In this document: piece by piece, positions 6,221 through 15,804 of the stretch
Position numbering within the stretch: the stretch's first letter is position 1
How the letters are laid out: each line of letters starts with the position of its first letter
Origin: Deltaproteobacteria bacterium
Lineage (GTDB): Bacteria; Desulfobacterota; Binatia; UBA9968
Direction: 5' to 3'
Length of the DNA stretch: 32,323 nucleotides
Assembly (NCBI GenBank): GCA_016180805.1
Contig: JACPAM010000111.1
Span: 1 to 32,323 of the forward strand
Position numbers and translations under genes: made by a program
Notes under the pieces: model-generated
What the model was told of the DNA's origin: nothing
Database searches by the model: none
Seen by the model: the letters and a program-made list of their open reading frames with translations, nothing else

Positions 6221-7930
6221 CTAACTTCCGCAGGGGATCGTGACCGTGAAGGTGGAACCCTTGCCCGGCTCGCTCGTCACCGCGACGGTTCCGCCGAGCA
6301 TGTCGGTAAACTTCTTCACGATGTAGAGGCCGAGCCCGATGCCGCCGCGCGTTCGGCGGGCCGAGCTATCGCCCTGGTGAAAGATCCTGAAGATGGACGC
6401 CACGGACTCATGGCGGATGCCGATGCCAGTGTCCGTCACCTTGAACTCGACAGAGGCTTGAGGCGGGAGACGTGAGGCATCAGTTAAATCTTCTTCCGTT
6501 GACTGTTGCCCGTTGCCCGTTGCCTCATGCCTGGCGCCTTCTACCAGCCGGGCGGAAACCCGCACCTCTCCACGATCGGTGAATTTGATCGCATTGTTGA
6601 TGAGATTTTGCAGAATCTGCCTGAGCTTCACGCCATCGGTATGGATGGTTGGCAGGTCTGGAGGGTAATCCCACTTCAGCGCGAGGTCTTTGTCCGGAGG
6701 GTAGTCGTAGTCCGTTCGAAGCTCGTCTAAAAAATGGCTCAATCTCACCGGGCGCGAGTTGACCTTGATCGCGTGGGACTCGAGCCTGGTTGCATCGAGG
6801 ATGCTGCTGACCATACTCAGCAACTCATTGGAGCGACTGAGAATTTTGCCGATGACCTTTTCTTGCTCGGAGCTTGTTGCTCCCACCACTTTTTCCTGAA
6901 TCATCCGCGCGTAGCCGTTGATGACGGTGATCGGAGTCTTCAGCTCGTGTGACATAATACTCAGGAATTCGTCTTTCACCTTGTTCGCTCTCTCCAGGTC
7001 CGCTGCTTGTCTTTTCGTTTGTTCGAAGAGCCGGGAATTGTGGATCGCGATCGCCGCCTGTCCGGCAAGCGTCGAGAGAAATTCGATCTCGTCGTCGACG
7101 AAAAGGTGCTCCTCTTTCGTGTAGAAAGAGAGGACCCCCAAAGCCTCCCCTTTGGCGATCAACGGGACACCCAGAAAGGAGACCAGCCCCCGCTTGCGGA
7201 AGGACTCGGGCTCGCTGACCTGCGGGTCGGTATGCAGGTCAGACGACACCAGGGGGGTTTTCGTGTCGAACACGCGACGAGCCAGGTTGCCGCCAGAGTC
7301 CGAGAGCTCTGACTCCGTTTGGTCCTCATCGACATTCCGACTGACGATGGCCTCTAAGGCCTGGGTTTCTTTGTTGTATAACCGAACCGTTGTGGCGGAA
7401 TAGGGGAGAAGCTGATCGATTTTTGCCAGCAGCAACGTCAAGACTTTATGGAGCTCCAGGGTTGAGGTAATGGCCAGGTTGATATCATGCAGACCCGCCT
7501 GGCGCCGCCGATGGTGCTGAACCTGTTCTTCGGCCCGCCGCCGCTCCCGGCGCACTTTGGACTCCCCCAATTCCCGTTCGATGGCGGGAATGAGGCGGGC
7601 GAGGTTCCCCTTCATGATGTAGTCCTGGGCGCCCGCTTTCATCGCCGCCACGGCTGTGTCCTCGCCGATCGTTCCGGAGACGAAGATGAAGGGGATATCG
7701 AGCCCGCTCTTTTTGAGCAACGCCAACGCTCCGGTCCCGGTAAAGTTGGGCATGCTGTAGTCTGACACCACGATGTCCCAACTGTGTCGGGCAAGCGCCG
7801 CCATCATGTCCTCGGCGGTATCCACCCGTTCGTGGATGACATCGTAACCGGCGCGCTGCAGCGCCCGCACCAGAAGCAGCGCGTCGTCTTCCATGTCTTC
7901 GACGATGAGCACCCGCAGCGCTTGGCTCAT
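6221..7930 (-). CDS. Receiver-GAF-histidine kinase hybrid protein
   Basis: N-terminal receiver (IVEDMEDDALLL...VVSDYSMP...VSGT), GAF-like region, HisKA FLSIMSHELKTPITVI, HATPase N box and DTGIGI/GGIGLGLYIVKK. Confidence 0.93.
   Translation of the reverse strand: MSQALRVLIVEDMEDDALLLVRALQRAGYDVIHERVDTAEDMMAALARHSWDIVVSDYSMPNFTGTGALALLKKSGLDIPFIFVSGTIGEDTAVAAMKAGAQDYIMKGNLARLIPAIERELGESKVRRERRRAEEQVQHHRRRQAGLHDINLAITSTLELHKVLTLLLAKIDQLLPYSATTVRLYNKETQALEAIVSRNVDEDQTESELSDSGGNLARRVFDTKTPLVSSDLHTDPQVSEPESFRKRGLVSFLGVPLIAKGEALGVLSFYTKEEHLFVDDEIEFLSTLAGQAAIAIHNSRLFEQTKRQAADLERANKVKDEFLSIMSHELKTPITVINGYARMIQEKVVGATSSEQEKVIGKILSRSNELLSMVSSILDATRLESHAIKVNSRPVRLSHFLDELRTDYDYPPDKDLALKWDYPPDLPTIHTDGVKLRQILQNLINNAIKFTDRGEVRVSARLVEGARHEATGNGQQSTEEDLTDASRLPPQASVEFKVTDTGIGIRHESVASIFRIFHQGDSSARRTRGGIGLGLYIVKKFTDMLGGTVAVTSEPGKGSTFTVTIPCGS
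6453..6536. repeat. 7-nt-phased inverted repeat, locus 2, inside a CDS
   Basis: gaggctt gaggcgg gagacgt gaggcat cagttaa atcttct tccgttg actgttg cccgttg cccgttg cctcatg cctggcg: twelve in-phase heptamers; lies in frame in the kinase ATPase domain. Confidence 0.8.
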
Positions 7931-8379
7931 AACGCGGGTCTTCCCACAGGCGGCGGCTCGTTAAGGAGAAGCCAATAGAGACCGAGCTGTCTTACCGCCT
8001 CTGTGAATTGGGCAAAGTCCACTGGCTTTCGAATGTAGCTGTTGGCGCCCAGGCTATACCCGTTGAGGATGTCCTGCTCCTCTTGGGAGGAGGTGAGGAT
8101 CACTACGGGGAGGAGCTTGGTGCGTTCGTGCGCCCGGATTCGGCGCAGGACCTCCAGACCGTCGACCTTGGGCAGTTTTAAGTCGAGGAGGATGAGCGCC
8201 GGCATGACGTCTTGGTCGCGGGAGGCGCGGGCTTCGGTGCCAAAGAGATAGTCCAGGGCTTCCGCACCATCATGCGCGACCACGACCCGATTCTGGATGT
8301 TGTTTTTTTTCAGGGCCCGGAGCGTCAAAGCTTCGTCGTCCGCATTGTCCTCGACCAGCAAGATGCTTTTCTGCTGCAT
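7927..8379 (-). CDS. Single-domain response regulator (Rcp1/CheY-like)
   Basis: MQQKSILLVEDNADDEALTLRAL...LILLDLKLPKVDG...VVILTSS...IRKPVDF; start placed at the ATG at 8379 rather than the longer ORF start at 8448. Confidence 0.9.
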   Translation of the reverse strand: MQQKSILLVEDNADDEALTLRALKKNNIQNRVVVAHDGAEALDYLFGTEARASRDQDVMPALILLDLKLPKVDGLEVLRRIRAHERTKLLPVVILTSSQEEQDILNGYSLGANSYIRKPVDFAQFTEAVRQLGLYWLLLNEPPPVGRPAL

Positions 8380-8396
8380 GGCATTGCCCTCCTTCA

Positions 8397-9563
8397 TCAG
8401 AGGGTAAAGTAAAAGGTAGCGCCTTTTTCCACCTCCGCCTCTGCCCAAATCTCCCCCCCGTGGCGGCGGATAATTCGTTGCACCGTGGCCAGGCCGACGC
8501 CGGTTCCATCAAACTCCGTTGCTTTATGGAGTCGCTGAAACGCGCCAAACAGCTTGGCTTTGTAGGCCATATCAAAGCCTGCCCCATCATCACGAACGAA
8601 ATAGGTCGGCTTGCCATTGTGCTGGGCGGCGCCGAACTCGATGCGAGCGCGCGGGTGTCTCGACGTGAACTTCCAGGCGTTGCTGAAGAGGTTCTCCAGG
8701 ACGACCCGCAGCAATCGCGGGTCTCCCTTGACCTCCAGGCCGTCCTGAATCTGGAACGCCACTTGGCGCTGAGGCTCGCGTTGCTTAAGCTCGGCCGCCA
8801 GGCTTTTCGCCATCTCGCTCAGGTTGACCGGTTCCGGGCGCATCTCGGCCCGGGTGACACGGGACAGATTTAACAGATCGTCAATCAAGTGGCCCATCCG
8901 CTGACTGGCCGTGCGGATGCGCGTGAGGTAGTCCTTCCCCTGCTCGTCGAGCTGCTCGACGTAATCTTCCAGCAAAGCCTGGCTGAAACCGTCGATGCTC
9001 CTGAGAGGTGCCCGCAGGTCGTGGGAGACGGAGTAGCTGAACGCCTCGAGCTCCTTGTTGGCAGCTTCCAGGGCGGCGCTCCGTTCGGCGAGCGCCTCTT
9101 CCGCGCGCTTGCGCTCGCTCACTTCCTCACCCAGGTTCTTATTGGTCAGTTGTAGATTCTCGACGAGCCGCTGATTTTCCAGCAGTAGCCTTTGCTGCCG
9201 GATGGCGTTCCGGATGGTGGCGTGGACCTCGTCCATGTTGAAGGGTTTGCTGATGTAGGCGTAGGCGCCCTGGTTCAGCGCGGCCACCGCAGTCTCCAGG
9301 CTGGCGTAGCCGGTGACCAGGATGAAGCTCGCTTCGGGCTTGATCTCCTTGAGGCTCTCCAGAATCTCAAGCCCGCTCCCGTCCGGCAGCCTCAAGTCCG
9401 CGATCACCACGTCCGGGGCGTCGTTCTCCACGTAGCGCATAGCATCCCTGCCTCGGTTACAGCCGATCACTCGGTAGCCGGCCTCCTCCAGATTGGCGAC
9501 CAGAGTCGTACGCATCCCGCTCTCGTCCTCCACCACCAGGATCTTTGCCGGATCCAGAGTCAT
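8397..9563 (-). CDS. Receiver-histidine kinase hybrid (phytochrome-type HisKA)
   Basis: [14 protein letters not shown]...[11 protein letters not shown] receiver, [20 protein letters not shown] box, HATPase DDGAGFDM and [13 protein letters not shown]. Confidence 0.93.
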   Translation of the reverse strand: MTLDPAKILVVEDESGMRTTLVANLEEAGYRVIGCNRGRDAMRYVENDAPDVVIADLRLPDGSGLEILESLKEIKPEASFILVTGYASLETAVAALNQGAYAYISKPFNMDEVHATIRNAIRQQRLLLENQRLVENLQLTNKNLGEEVSERKRAEEALAERSAALEAANKELEAFSYSVSHDLRAPLRSIDGFSQALLEDYVEQLDEQGKDYLTRIRTASQRMGHLIDDLLNLSRVTRAEMRPEPVNLSEMAKSLAAELKQREPQRQVAFQIQDGLEVKGDPRLLRVVLENLFSNAWKFTSRHPRARIEFGAAQHNGKPTYFVRDDGAGFDMAYKAKLFGAFQRLHKATEFDGTGVGLATVQRIIRRHGGEIWAEAEVEKGATFYFTL

Positions 9564-10294
9564 GGCGTCGGTTCGGATACGGTTTGCTCCACCAGAGTCA
9601 AGAGGTTCTCCAGGTCGAGGGGCTTATAGGCTACGGGATAGGCTCCGGCTTCCAACGCTTGTCTGATGGAGTCTTCCAGAACAAATCCCGTGATGAAGAT
9701 GACCCTGGCGTCGGGATCGATCGCTTTGATCTCCTGGAAGATAGAGACCCCGTCCCTGCCGGGAAGCTTGATATCCATGAAGATGACGTCATAGTGGCGG
9801 TCTTTGACCATCCGGATGGCTTTATCTCCGTCGTCAGCTTCGGACACGCGGTATCCTTTGGTTTTCAGAATCTCGCTCAGCACCGCTCGATCCGAAGTGC
9901 GGTCATCCACGACCAGAATGAGCACGGTCTTAAGCACCGACTGGACGAGACTGATCACCTTTTCCAGGTCGAAGGGCTTGTAGATGACTGAAGAGGCCCC
10001 CTCCTCCAGGGCTTCCTTCACCAGGTCTTCGACAGCGAAGCCCGTCATCATCACCACCACCGATCCCGGACTGATCTTTTTGACCTCCCTGAATGTCTGC
10101 ACTCCGTTGATCCCAGGCATCTTGATGTCCATGAAGATCAGGTCGAAATGCGCTTTCTTAACGGCATCGATGGCCTGGTAACCGTCTTCCACCCCGGTGA
10201 CGTCATAACCCATCTCCTCGATGGTCACCGCCAGGGTAAGGCGCATGCCTTTCATATCATCTACGACGAGAATCTTAGCTTTCTTAGCGGTCAT
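9560..10294 (-). CDS. Tandem double-receiver protein without output domain
   Basis: Two receiver repeats: [11 protein letters not shown]...[13 protein letters not shown] and [11 protein letters not shown]...[13 protein letters not shown]. Confidence 0.92.
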   Translation of the reverse strand: MTAKKAKILVVDDMKGMRLTLAVTIEEMGYDVTGVEDGYQAIDAVKKAHFDLIFMDIKMPGINGVQTFREVKKISPGSVVVMMTGFAVEDLVKEALEEGASSVIYKPFDLEKVISLVQSVLKTVLILVVDDRTSDRAVLSEILKTKGYRVSEADDGDKAIRMVKDRHYDVIFMDIKLPGRDGVSIFQEIKAIDPDARVIFITGFVLEDSIRQALEAGAYPVAYKPLDLENLLTLVEQTVSEPTP

Positions 10295-11753
10295 AGCTTG
10301 TGCCTTTGTTCGCAGAGTTGTTTGTTTGCGCGGTTTGCTCGCGGTTTAGCGGCAGCCGGACCGTGAAGGTCGTGCCCTTCCCCGGCTGGCTGCTTACATC
10401 CAGCGCCCCTTTGTGCCTCTCGACGATTTGTTTGACGATCGCCAAGCCCATCCCGATGCCTCTGGGCTTGGTCGTAAACAGGGGATCAAAGATCTTGGCC
10501 AGGTCCTGTTCGGAGATCCCGTGCCCTGAATCCCGAATTTTTACCTCGCCAAGGCCGTCGGCGGGCCTGGCCGAGATGGTGAGCGTGCCGCCTTCGGGCA
10601 TGGCCTCGTCGGCGTTCTTGATCAAGTTAGCAAAGGCGCGGCGCATTTGGTCGCTGTCGACCACGACCTCGGGCAAGGCGGGCGCAAAGTCCTTGATGAC
10701 TTTGACGTTCTTTTTGACTTCCAAGCGGGATAGAGCATTTTCCAGGACCGTATCCAGCTTGGTGGGGGAGACTTTGGGAGGGTTCACACGCGCGAAGTCC
10801 ATCAGGTCGGTGATGATCCGGTTGCACGCCTCCACCTCCTCGTCCATCAGACCAAGAAACTCCCGGACCCTTGGATTCTCTTTGACTACTTCGGAGCCGT
10901 CTACCTTGCCTTTGATGTAGTAGGTAGCGTTCTTGATGGCCCCCAGGGGATTTCTAAGCTCATGGGCAACGCCCGCCGAGAGCTCCCCGATGGCTGCCAG
11001 TCTCTCCGTTCGGATCAATTTTTCCTGAGCCTCGCGGAGTTCTGCCGTCCTTTCCTCGACTTGCTTCTCCAGTCGCACGTTGAAGGACTCGAGCTGATCT
11101 TGCTGCCTGACGATTGTCCTCCAGCCGCGCCATACAATGGAGACCAAGCACCCATACAACACCGCAAATCCCACAGCTATCCAGCCAAAGAGCCAGCGAC
11201 GCAACTCATTGATCCGTTGTGCCGTCGGCAGGTAATACTGGTAGATCTCGAGGACTCCTTGCGGCTCAGTAGTGCCTGGAAAGATGATAGGGGTGTAGAC
11301 CTCTATCAGGGTGCCGAGATGTCTTTCGTGGACACTTTCCACGTCTTTGGACAGCTTGATCTCGATCGCTTTCTCCCCTCGCAGTCCCTTTAGGAAACTC
11401 GCGTTGTTCGGGAATTTTTCCCCGACGCCGGCGGGGTTGTTGGAGTAAGTTACCGTGCCATCCTTTGCCCACAGCTTTACCCGCGCAGTTCGGTCCGAAA
11501 CAATATATTGCTGCACGAACTCATGGAACTCTTTGTACCTCTCTCCGGTCATCGGGGTTTCTAGATCCGCTGGGGTGATTGCACGCAGAAGGCGGCCTGA
11601 AGAGGCGCCCTTAGCTTCTTCAGCCAGCGCATCAATCGCATCCGATTGAATTTTGTTTGATAGGAATACGGCCAGGACCACCGCCAGGGCTGCCATGACG
11701 ATGAAGCCGGCGAGGGAAAACTGGAGCAATAGATTGTCTTTCAGTTTTCTCAT
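10284..11753 (-). CDS. Membrane sensor histidine kinase (NtrB-like transmitter)
   Basis: N-terminal TM segment, extracytoplasmic sensor, second TM, coiled coil, AAIGELSAGVAHELRNPLGAIKNA H box, DSGHGISEQDL, GIGMGLAIVKQI. Confidence 0.93.
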   Translation of the reverse strand: MRKLKDNLLLQFSLAGFIVMAALAVVLAVFLSNKIQSDAIDALAEEAKGASSGRLLRAITPADLETPMTGERYKEFHEFVQQYIVSDRTARVKLWAKDGTVTYSNNPAGVGEKFPNNASFLKGLRGEKAIEIKLSKDVESVHERHLGTLIEVYTPIIFPGTTEPQGVLEIYQYYLPTAQRINELRRWLFGWIAVGFAVLYGCLVSIVWRGWRTIVRQQDQLESFNVRLEKQVEERTAELREAQEKLIRTERLAAIGELSAGVAHELRNPLGAIKNATYYIKGKVDGSEVVKENPRVREFLGLMDEEVEACNRIITDLMDFARVNPPKVSPTKLDTVLENALSRLEVKKNVKVIKDFAPALPEVVVDSDQMRRAFANLIKNADEAMPEGGTLTISARPADGLGEVKIRDSGHGISEQDLAKIFDPLFTTKPRGIGMGLAIVKQIVERHKGALDVSSQPGKGTTFTVRLPLNREQTAQTNNSANKGTSYDR

Positions 11754-11890
11754 CTTACTTTACCCTCCATGGTTCTGTGGCTAGAGAAAGTTTCTAGTCT
11801 GCGGTTAACCCGCCTAGATCGTCCGGCGTGCCTTGAGCGGGCGGGAAGATAGTATATAAAAACGGCTATCAAAAGGATAAATTAATCTCC

Positions 11891-11919
11891 ATTATGCACG
11901 CCTAGAAGGCGGCAGTCAA
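11891..11919 (-). promoter_or_regulatory. Putative sigma70-type promoter for the signalling operon
   Basis: Minus strand TTGACT (11919-11914), 17-nt spacer, CATAAT (11896-11891). Confidence 0.5.
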
Positions 11920-12033
11920 GGCGTAAATTTTCATAATTCGCAAGGAATACGGAGGGTTACGAAAAGAGAACTTGGAAAATAAGCGTGGCTGCCCCGGCAA
12001 TTATAGGATGCGCGGGGAATAATGTGCTAAAGG

Positions 12034-12741
12034 ATGGGGCGTGTGCGTAGCCTCGGGGAACTAAACAAGGCTATCGTTGGGTGCGCAAGATGCCCGCGCT
12101 TGGTCAGGTGGCGAGGGGCGGTGGCTAGAAAACCGCCGCGACGATACCAGGGGGAGACTTACTGGTCCAAACCCCTTCCGGGATTCGGGGATCCGGACGC
12201 GCGTCTGCTCATCGTGGGGCTGGCGCCGGCGGCGCATGGTGGGAACCGGACTGGACGGATCTTTACCGGGGATCGAAGCGGTGATTGGCTTTACGGGACT
12301 CTCCACGCCTTCGGTTTTTCCAATCACGCTACATCAGTTCGCCGCGACGATGGTCTAAGGCTCCGTAGCTGCTACGTGACTGCTGCCGTGCGCTGCGCGC
12401 CCCCGGCGAACAAACCCGCCAAAAGAGAGTTTGACAATTGCCGGCCTTATCTCGTGCGCGAGCTGGGGCTTCTGGGGAATCTCCGTGTGGTCGTCGCGCT
12501 GGGTAAAATCGCTTTTGATTCGTTTCTGAAAGCGTATGAGGAAAGCGGAGGTGTCGTTCCGAAGCCCCGGCCTAAGTTTCGGCATGGTGCTCTATATCGG
12601 CTTTCGGACGCTTTGAGCCTTTTGGCATCTTATCATCCCAGCCAGCAGAACACGTTCACCGGCAAGCTCACTCGCCCGATGTTTCAGGCTGTCTTTGAGA
12701 AGGCGAGGGCGATTCTGGAAGGAGGCGCTAGTCAGTTTTAA
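12034..12741 (+). CDS. Family 5-type uracil-DNA glycosylase (UdgB-like)
   Basis: CARCPRLV, GFGDPDARLLIVGLAPAAHGGNRTGRIFTGDRSG, CYVTAAVRCAPP, ASYHPSQQNTFTGKL. Confidence 0.92.
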   Translation: MGRVRSLGELNKAIVGCARCPRLVRWRGAVARKPPRRYQGETYWSKPLPGFGDPDARLLIVGLAPAAHGGNRTGRIFTGDRSGDWLYGTLHAFGFSNHATSVRRDDGLRLRSCYVTAAVRCAPPANKPAKREFDNCRPYLVRELGLLGNLRVVVALGKIAFDSFLKAYEESGGVVPKPRPKFRHGALYRLSDALSLLASYHPSQQNTFTGKLTRPMFQAVFEKARAILEGGASQF

Positions 12742-12817
12742 GTTTTTAGTTCTTAGTTTTGAGTTGAAGGAGTTTTCTGATTAACTAAAAACCCAAAATT
12801 CAAAACTAAAAACTGAC
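12731..12817. repeat. 7-nt-phased inverted repeat, locus 3
   Basis: gtcagtt ttaagtt tttagtt cttagtt ttgagtt gaaggag ttttctg attaact aaaaacc caaaatt caaaact aaaaact gac; outer arms GTCAGTTTT/AAAACTGAC (the 3' arm reads aaaaactgac). Confidence 0.88.
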
Positions 12818-12834
12818 GTGGTATAAGGCTTTCC

Positions 12835-15738
12835 ATGGAATCCATTATGGGCGGAAACTACCGGGAGATCGAGGCCGCGCTCAAGAAGCGGGTCGAAGGG
12901 GAGGTGCGCTTCGACCGCTACACGCGCTTCCTTTATGCCACGGACGCCTCGATGTACGAGATCGAGCCGATCGGCGTGGTGCTGCCGCGCCACAAAGGGG
13001 ACGTCCAAGCGGCGATCGAGGTTGCCAATCGCTTCGGCGCACCGATTCTTCCCCGAGGCGGCGGCACTTCGCTTGCCGGACAAACCGTAGGGCATGCTAT
13101 CGTGCTCGATTTTTCCAAGTACATGAACCGTGTCCTGGAGGTTAACCAGGAGGAGCTCTGGTGCCGGGTAGAGCCCGGTCTGGTCCAGGACGAGCTGAAT
13201 GCTTATGTGAGACCGATCGGGCTCCAATTTGGCCCCGATACTTCCACGTCCAACCGGGCAACCATCGGCGGGATGATCGGGAACAATTCAGCCGGCGCTC
13301 ACTCGCTCACTTATGGGAAGACCCTGGATCACGTTTTGGAGCTGACGGTCTTGCTCGCGGATGGGAGCGAGGTCGTTCTAAAGGATCTTTCGCCGCAGGC
13401 TCTGGATAGCAAGAGCAGGGCGAATGGTCTGGAAGGGCGAATTTACCGCGACATTTTGCGGCTGGCGCAAGAGCACAAAAATGAGATTCTGGCGCGCTAT
13501 CCGAAGATCATGCGCCGCGTCTCGGGCTACAATCTGGATGAATTCGTCAAGTCGCAGCCGTTCAACCTCTCGCGCATGATCGTCGGCTCGGAAGGGACGC
13601 TGGCTTGCGTGGTCGAAGCCAAGATGCGCCTGGTTCCCAAACCCAAGTGGACCGCGCTCGACGTCATCCACTTTCACGATGACCTGGAGGCGCTGGAAGC
13701 GTCCCAAGCCATTTTGGAAACCGCGCCGTACGCTGTGGAGTCGACCGATAAAATGATTCTCGATCTCGCCCGGGGCAACATCGTGCAATCCAGGCGGCTG
13801 GGGTTCGTCCAGGGAAATCCGAATTCATTGCTCATGGTCGAGTACGCCGGCGAGACCGAAGCTGCGGTGACAGAACAGGTCTACGGACTCGAAAGGCTGC
13901 GCCAGGCCCGTGGCATCGGATACGCGGCGACCCAGGCTTTCAAGCCGGAAGAAGTGAGGGCGATTTGGGGTGTCCGTAAGGCCGGTCTCGGTTTGCTTCT
14001 TGGCACCAAGGGCGACAAGAAGCCCGTTGCTTTCGTCGAAGACACCGCCGTGGAGCCGGCCAAGCTGCCGCAATTCATCAAGCGGTTTAGAGAGGTTATC
14101 ACACGCCACGACGCCATTGCCGGCTACTACGGCCACTGCTCTGTGGGCTGCATGCATATTCGCCCGTTGATCAACCTCAAAGAGCAGAGCGAAGTCAAAA
14201 AGATGGTGTCGATTGCAAATGAGATCTCGGATCTGGTGCTGGAGTTCCATGGCGCGCTTTCGGGAGAGCACGGGGACGGATTGGCACGCAGCCACTTCAA
14301 CAACAAGCTGTATGGCCCGACCCTTTACGAAGCGTTCCGGCAGATCAAGCGGGCCTTCGATCCGAAAAATCTTATGAATCCAGGGAAGATTGTCGATGCC
14401 CCAGCGATGACTGAATCTCTGCGCATCGGGCCGTCTTACAAAACTTGGCAACCCGAGACGATCCTGGACTTCAGCAGCCAGGGGGGTTTTGCGGCGGCCG
14501 TGGAGATGTGCAGCGGCATGGGAGAATGCCGCAAGAAGCTGGACGGGACCATGTGCCCGTCCTATATGGCGACGCTGGACGAAGAGCACTCCACGCGCGG
14601 CCGGGCCAACGCGCTCCGCGCGGTCTTATCGGGAAAGGTGCCGAAGGAGGAGTTTGCCGGGAAGCGGCTGTACGCAGTTTTGGACTTGTGTCTCGAATGC
14701 AAGGCATGCAAGGCGGAGTGTCCTTCCAATGTCGACATGGCGAAGCTCAAGTACGAGTTTCTCCACCATTACTACAAAGCGAACGGGCTCCCGCTGCGCA
14801 ACCGAATCTTCGGCCGGATTGAAAAATTGAATCGCTTGGGCTCGCGCCTGGCGCCGCTTTCCAATTGGTTTTTGAATTCTCGGCCCAACCGCTGGCTGCT
14901 GGATCACCTTGCCGGGATCGATCGCCGCCGCCCACTGCCCCGCTTCGCAGAGGAGACTTTTGCGGACTGGTTTCGCTACCGCCCGCGGACGGACGGTGCC
15001 GCGAAAGGGGAGGTTATCCTCTTCCACGACACCTTCAATAACTTCAACACGCCTTCGGTGGCGATCGCGGCGACACGGGTTTTGGAGCGCGCGGGCTACC
15101 GGGTGAAGATCGTGGACAAGAAATGTTGCGGCCGGCCCTTAATCTCGAAGGGAATGCTCGAGGAAGCAAGAGCCAACGCGGCATGGAACGTCGACCGGCT
15201 CGCGGCGGCGTCCAATAGCGGGGCGGCCATCGTAGGCCTTGAGCCTTCGTGCCTGCTGACGCTACGGGACGAGTACCCGGAGCTCCTTAGGACAGACGCA
15301 TCCCGGCAGGTGGCGCGGCAGAGTTTTCTCTTCGAGGAGTTTCTCTTAGGCGAGCGCGAGGCAGGGCGGATCTCGCTCAACTTCGAGGAGAACGGACGCA
15401 AAGCTCTCCTTCACGGCCATTGCCATCAGAAAGCGCTGGTGGGAACGGCGCCGACGGTTTCGATGCTCAAGTGGGCCGGCTTCCAGGTTAGCGAAGTCGA
15501 CTCCGGCTGTTGCGGGATGGCAGGGTCGTTTGGCTTCGAGCGGGAGCACTACGATCTATCGCTCGCGATCGCCAATCGCCGTCTCATTCCTGCCGTCAAG
15601 GCGGCGGGAGAGGATGTCGAGGTGGTCGCGTCAGGTATCTCTTGCCGCCAGCAGATCGAACACCTGACAGGCCGAAAAGCGAAACACCCCGCCGAGCTGT
15701 TGTGGGAAACTATCTTGCATCTAGATCGTGGCTCGTGA
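12835..15738 (+). CDS. FAD-linked oxidase fused to Fe-S/CCG domains (GlcD-GlcF / D-lactate dehydrogenase type)
   Basis: FAD_binding_4 region (PRGGGTSLAGQTVG, IGGMIGNNSAGAHS), FAD-oxidase C domain (GEHGDGLARS), CLECKACKAECPSNVDM cluster, C-terminal CCGRPL, GHCHQKAL and CCGMAGSFG. The ATG at 12847 is an alternative start. Confidence 0.92.
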   Translation: MESIMGGNYREIEAALKKRVEGEVRFDRYTRFLYATDASMYEIEPIGVVLPRHKGDVQAAIEVANRFGAPILPRGGGTSLAGQTVGHAIVLDFSKYMNRVLEVNQEELWCRVEPGLVQDELNAYVRPIGLQFGPDTSTSNRATIGGMIGNNSAGAHSLTYGKTLDHVLELTVLLADGSEVVLKDLSPQALDSKSRANGLEGRIYRDILRLAQEHKNEILARYPKIMRRVSGYNLDEFVKSQPFNLSRMIVGSEGTLACVVEAKMRLVPKPKWTALDVIHFHDDLEALEASQAILETAPYAVESTDKMILDLARGNIVQSRRLGFVQGNPNSLLMVEYAGETEAAVTEQVYGLERLRQARGIGYAATQAFKPEEVRAIWGVRKAGLGLLLGTKGDKKPVAFVEDTAVEPAKLPQFIKRFREVITRHDAIAGYYGHCSVGCMHIRPLINLKEQSEVKKMVSIANEISDLVLEFHGALSGEHGDGLARSHFNNKLYGPTLYEAFRQIKRAFDPKNLMNPGKIVDAPAMTESLRIGPSYKTWQPETILDFSSQGGFAAAVEMCSGMGECRKKLDGTMCPSYMATLDEEHSTRGRANALRAVLSGKVPKEEFAGKRLYAVLDLCLECKACKAECPSNVDMAKLKYEFLHHYYKANGLPLRNRIFGRIEKLNRLGSRLAPLSNWFLNSRPNRWLLDHLAGIDRRRPLPRFAEETFADWFRYRPRTDGAAKGEVILFHDTFNNFNTPSVAIAATRVLERAGYRVKIVDKKCCGRPLISKGMLEEARANAAWNVDRLAAASNSGAAIVGLEPSCLLTLRDEYPELLRTDASRQVARQSFLFEEFLLGEREAGRISLNFEENGRKALLHGHCHQKALVGTAPTVSMLKWAGFQVSEVDSGCCGMAGSFGFEREHYDLSLAIANRRLIPAVKAAGEDVEVVASGISCRQQIEHLTGRKAKHPAELLWETILHLDRGS

Positions 15739-15768
15739 TTGTGGGCGCCAAGGCTTTTTCAAATGCGG

Positions 15769-15787
15769 TCCCTTGAACTCCAAGGGA
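15769..15787. terminator. Small hairpin between convergent genes, possible terminator
   Basis: TCCCTTG-aactc-CAAGGGA perfect 7-bp stem; no clear T tract follows. Confidence 0.3.
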
Positions 15788-15804
15788 ATGCCCGATTCCC
15801 CCCA

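Noticed and set aside
5861-6475. ORFs 5861..6097, 5920..6141, 5988..6194, 6098..6475 (+)
   Set aside because: Repeat-derived frames, or antisense to the histidine kinase gene.
10300-10345. Possible 7-nt periodicity at the C-terminus of the membrane kinase (gttcgcagagttgtttgtttgcgcggtttgctcgcggttta)
   Set aside because: Spacing drifts out of phase and no complementary arm was found.
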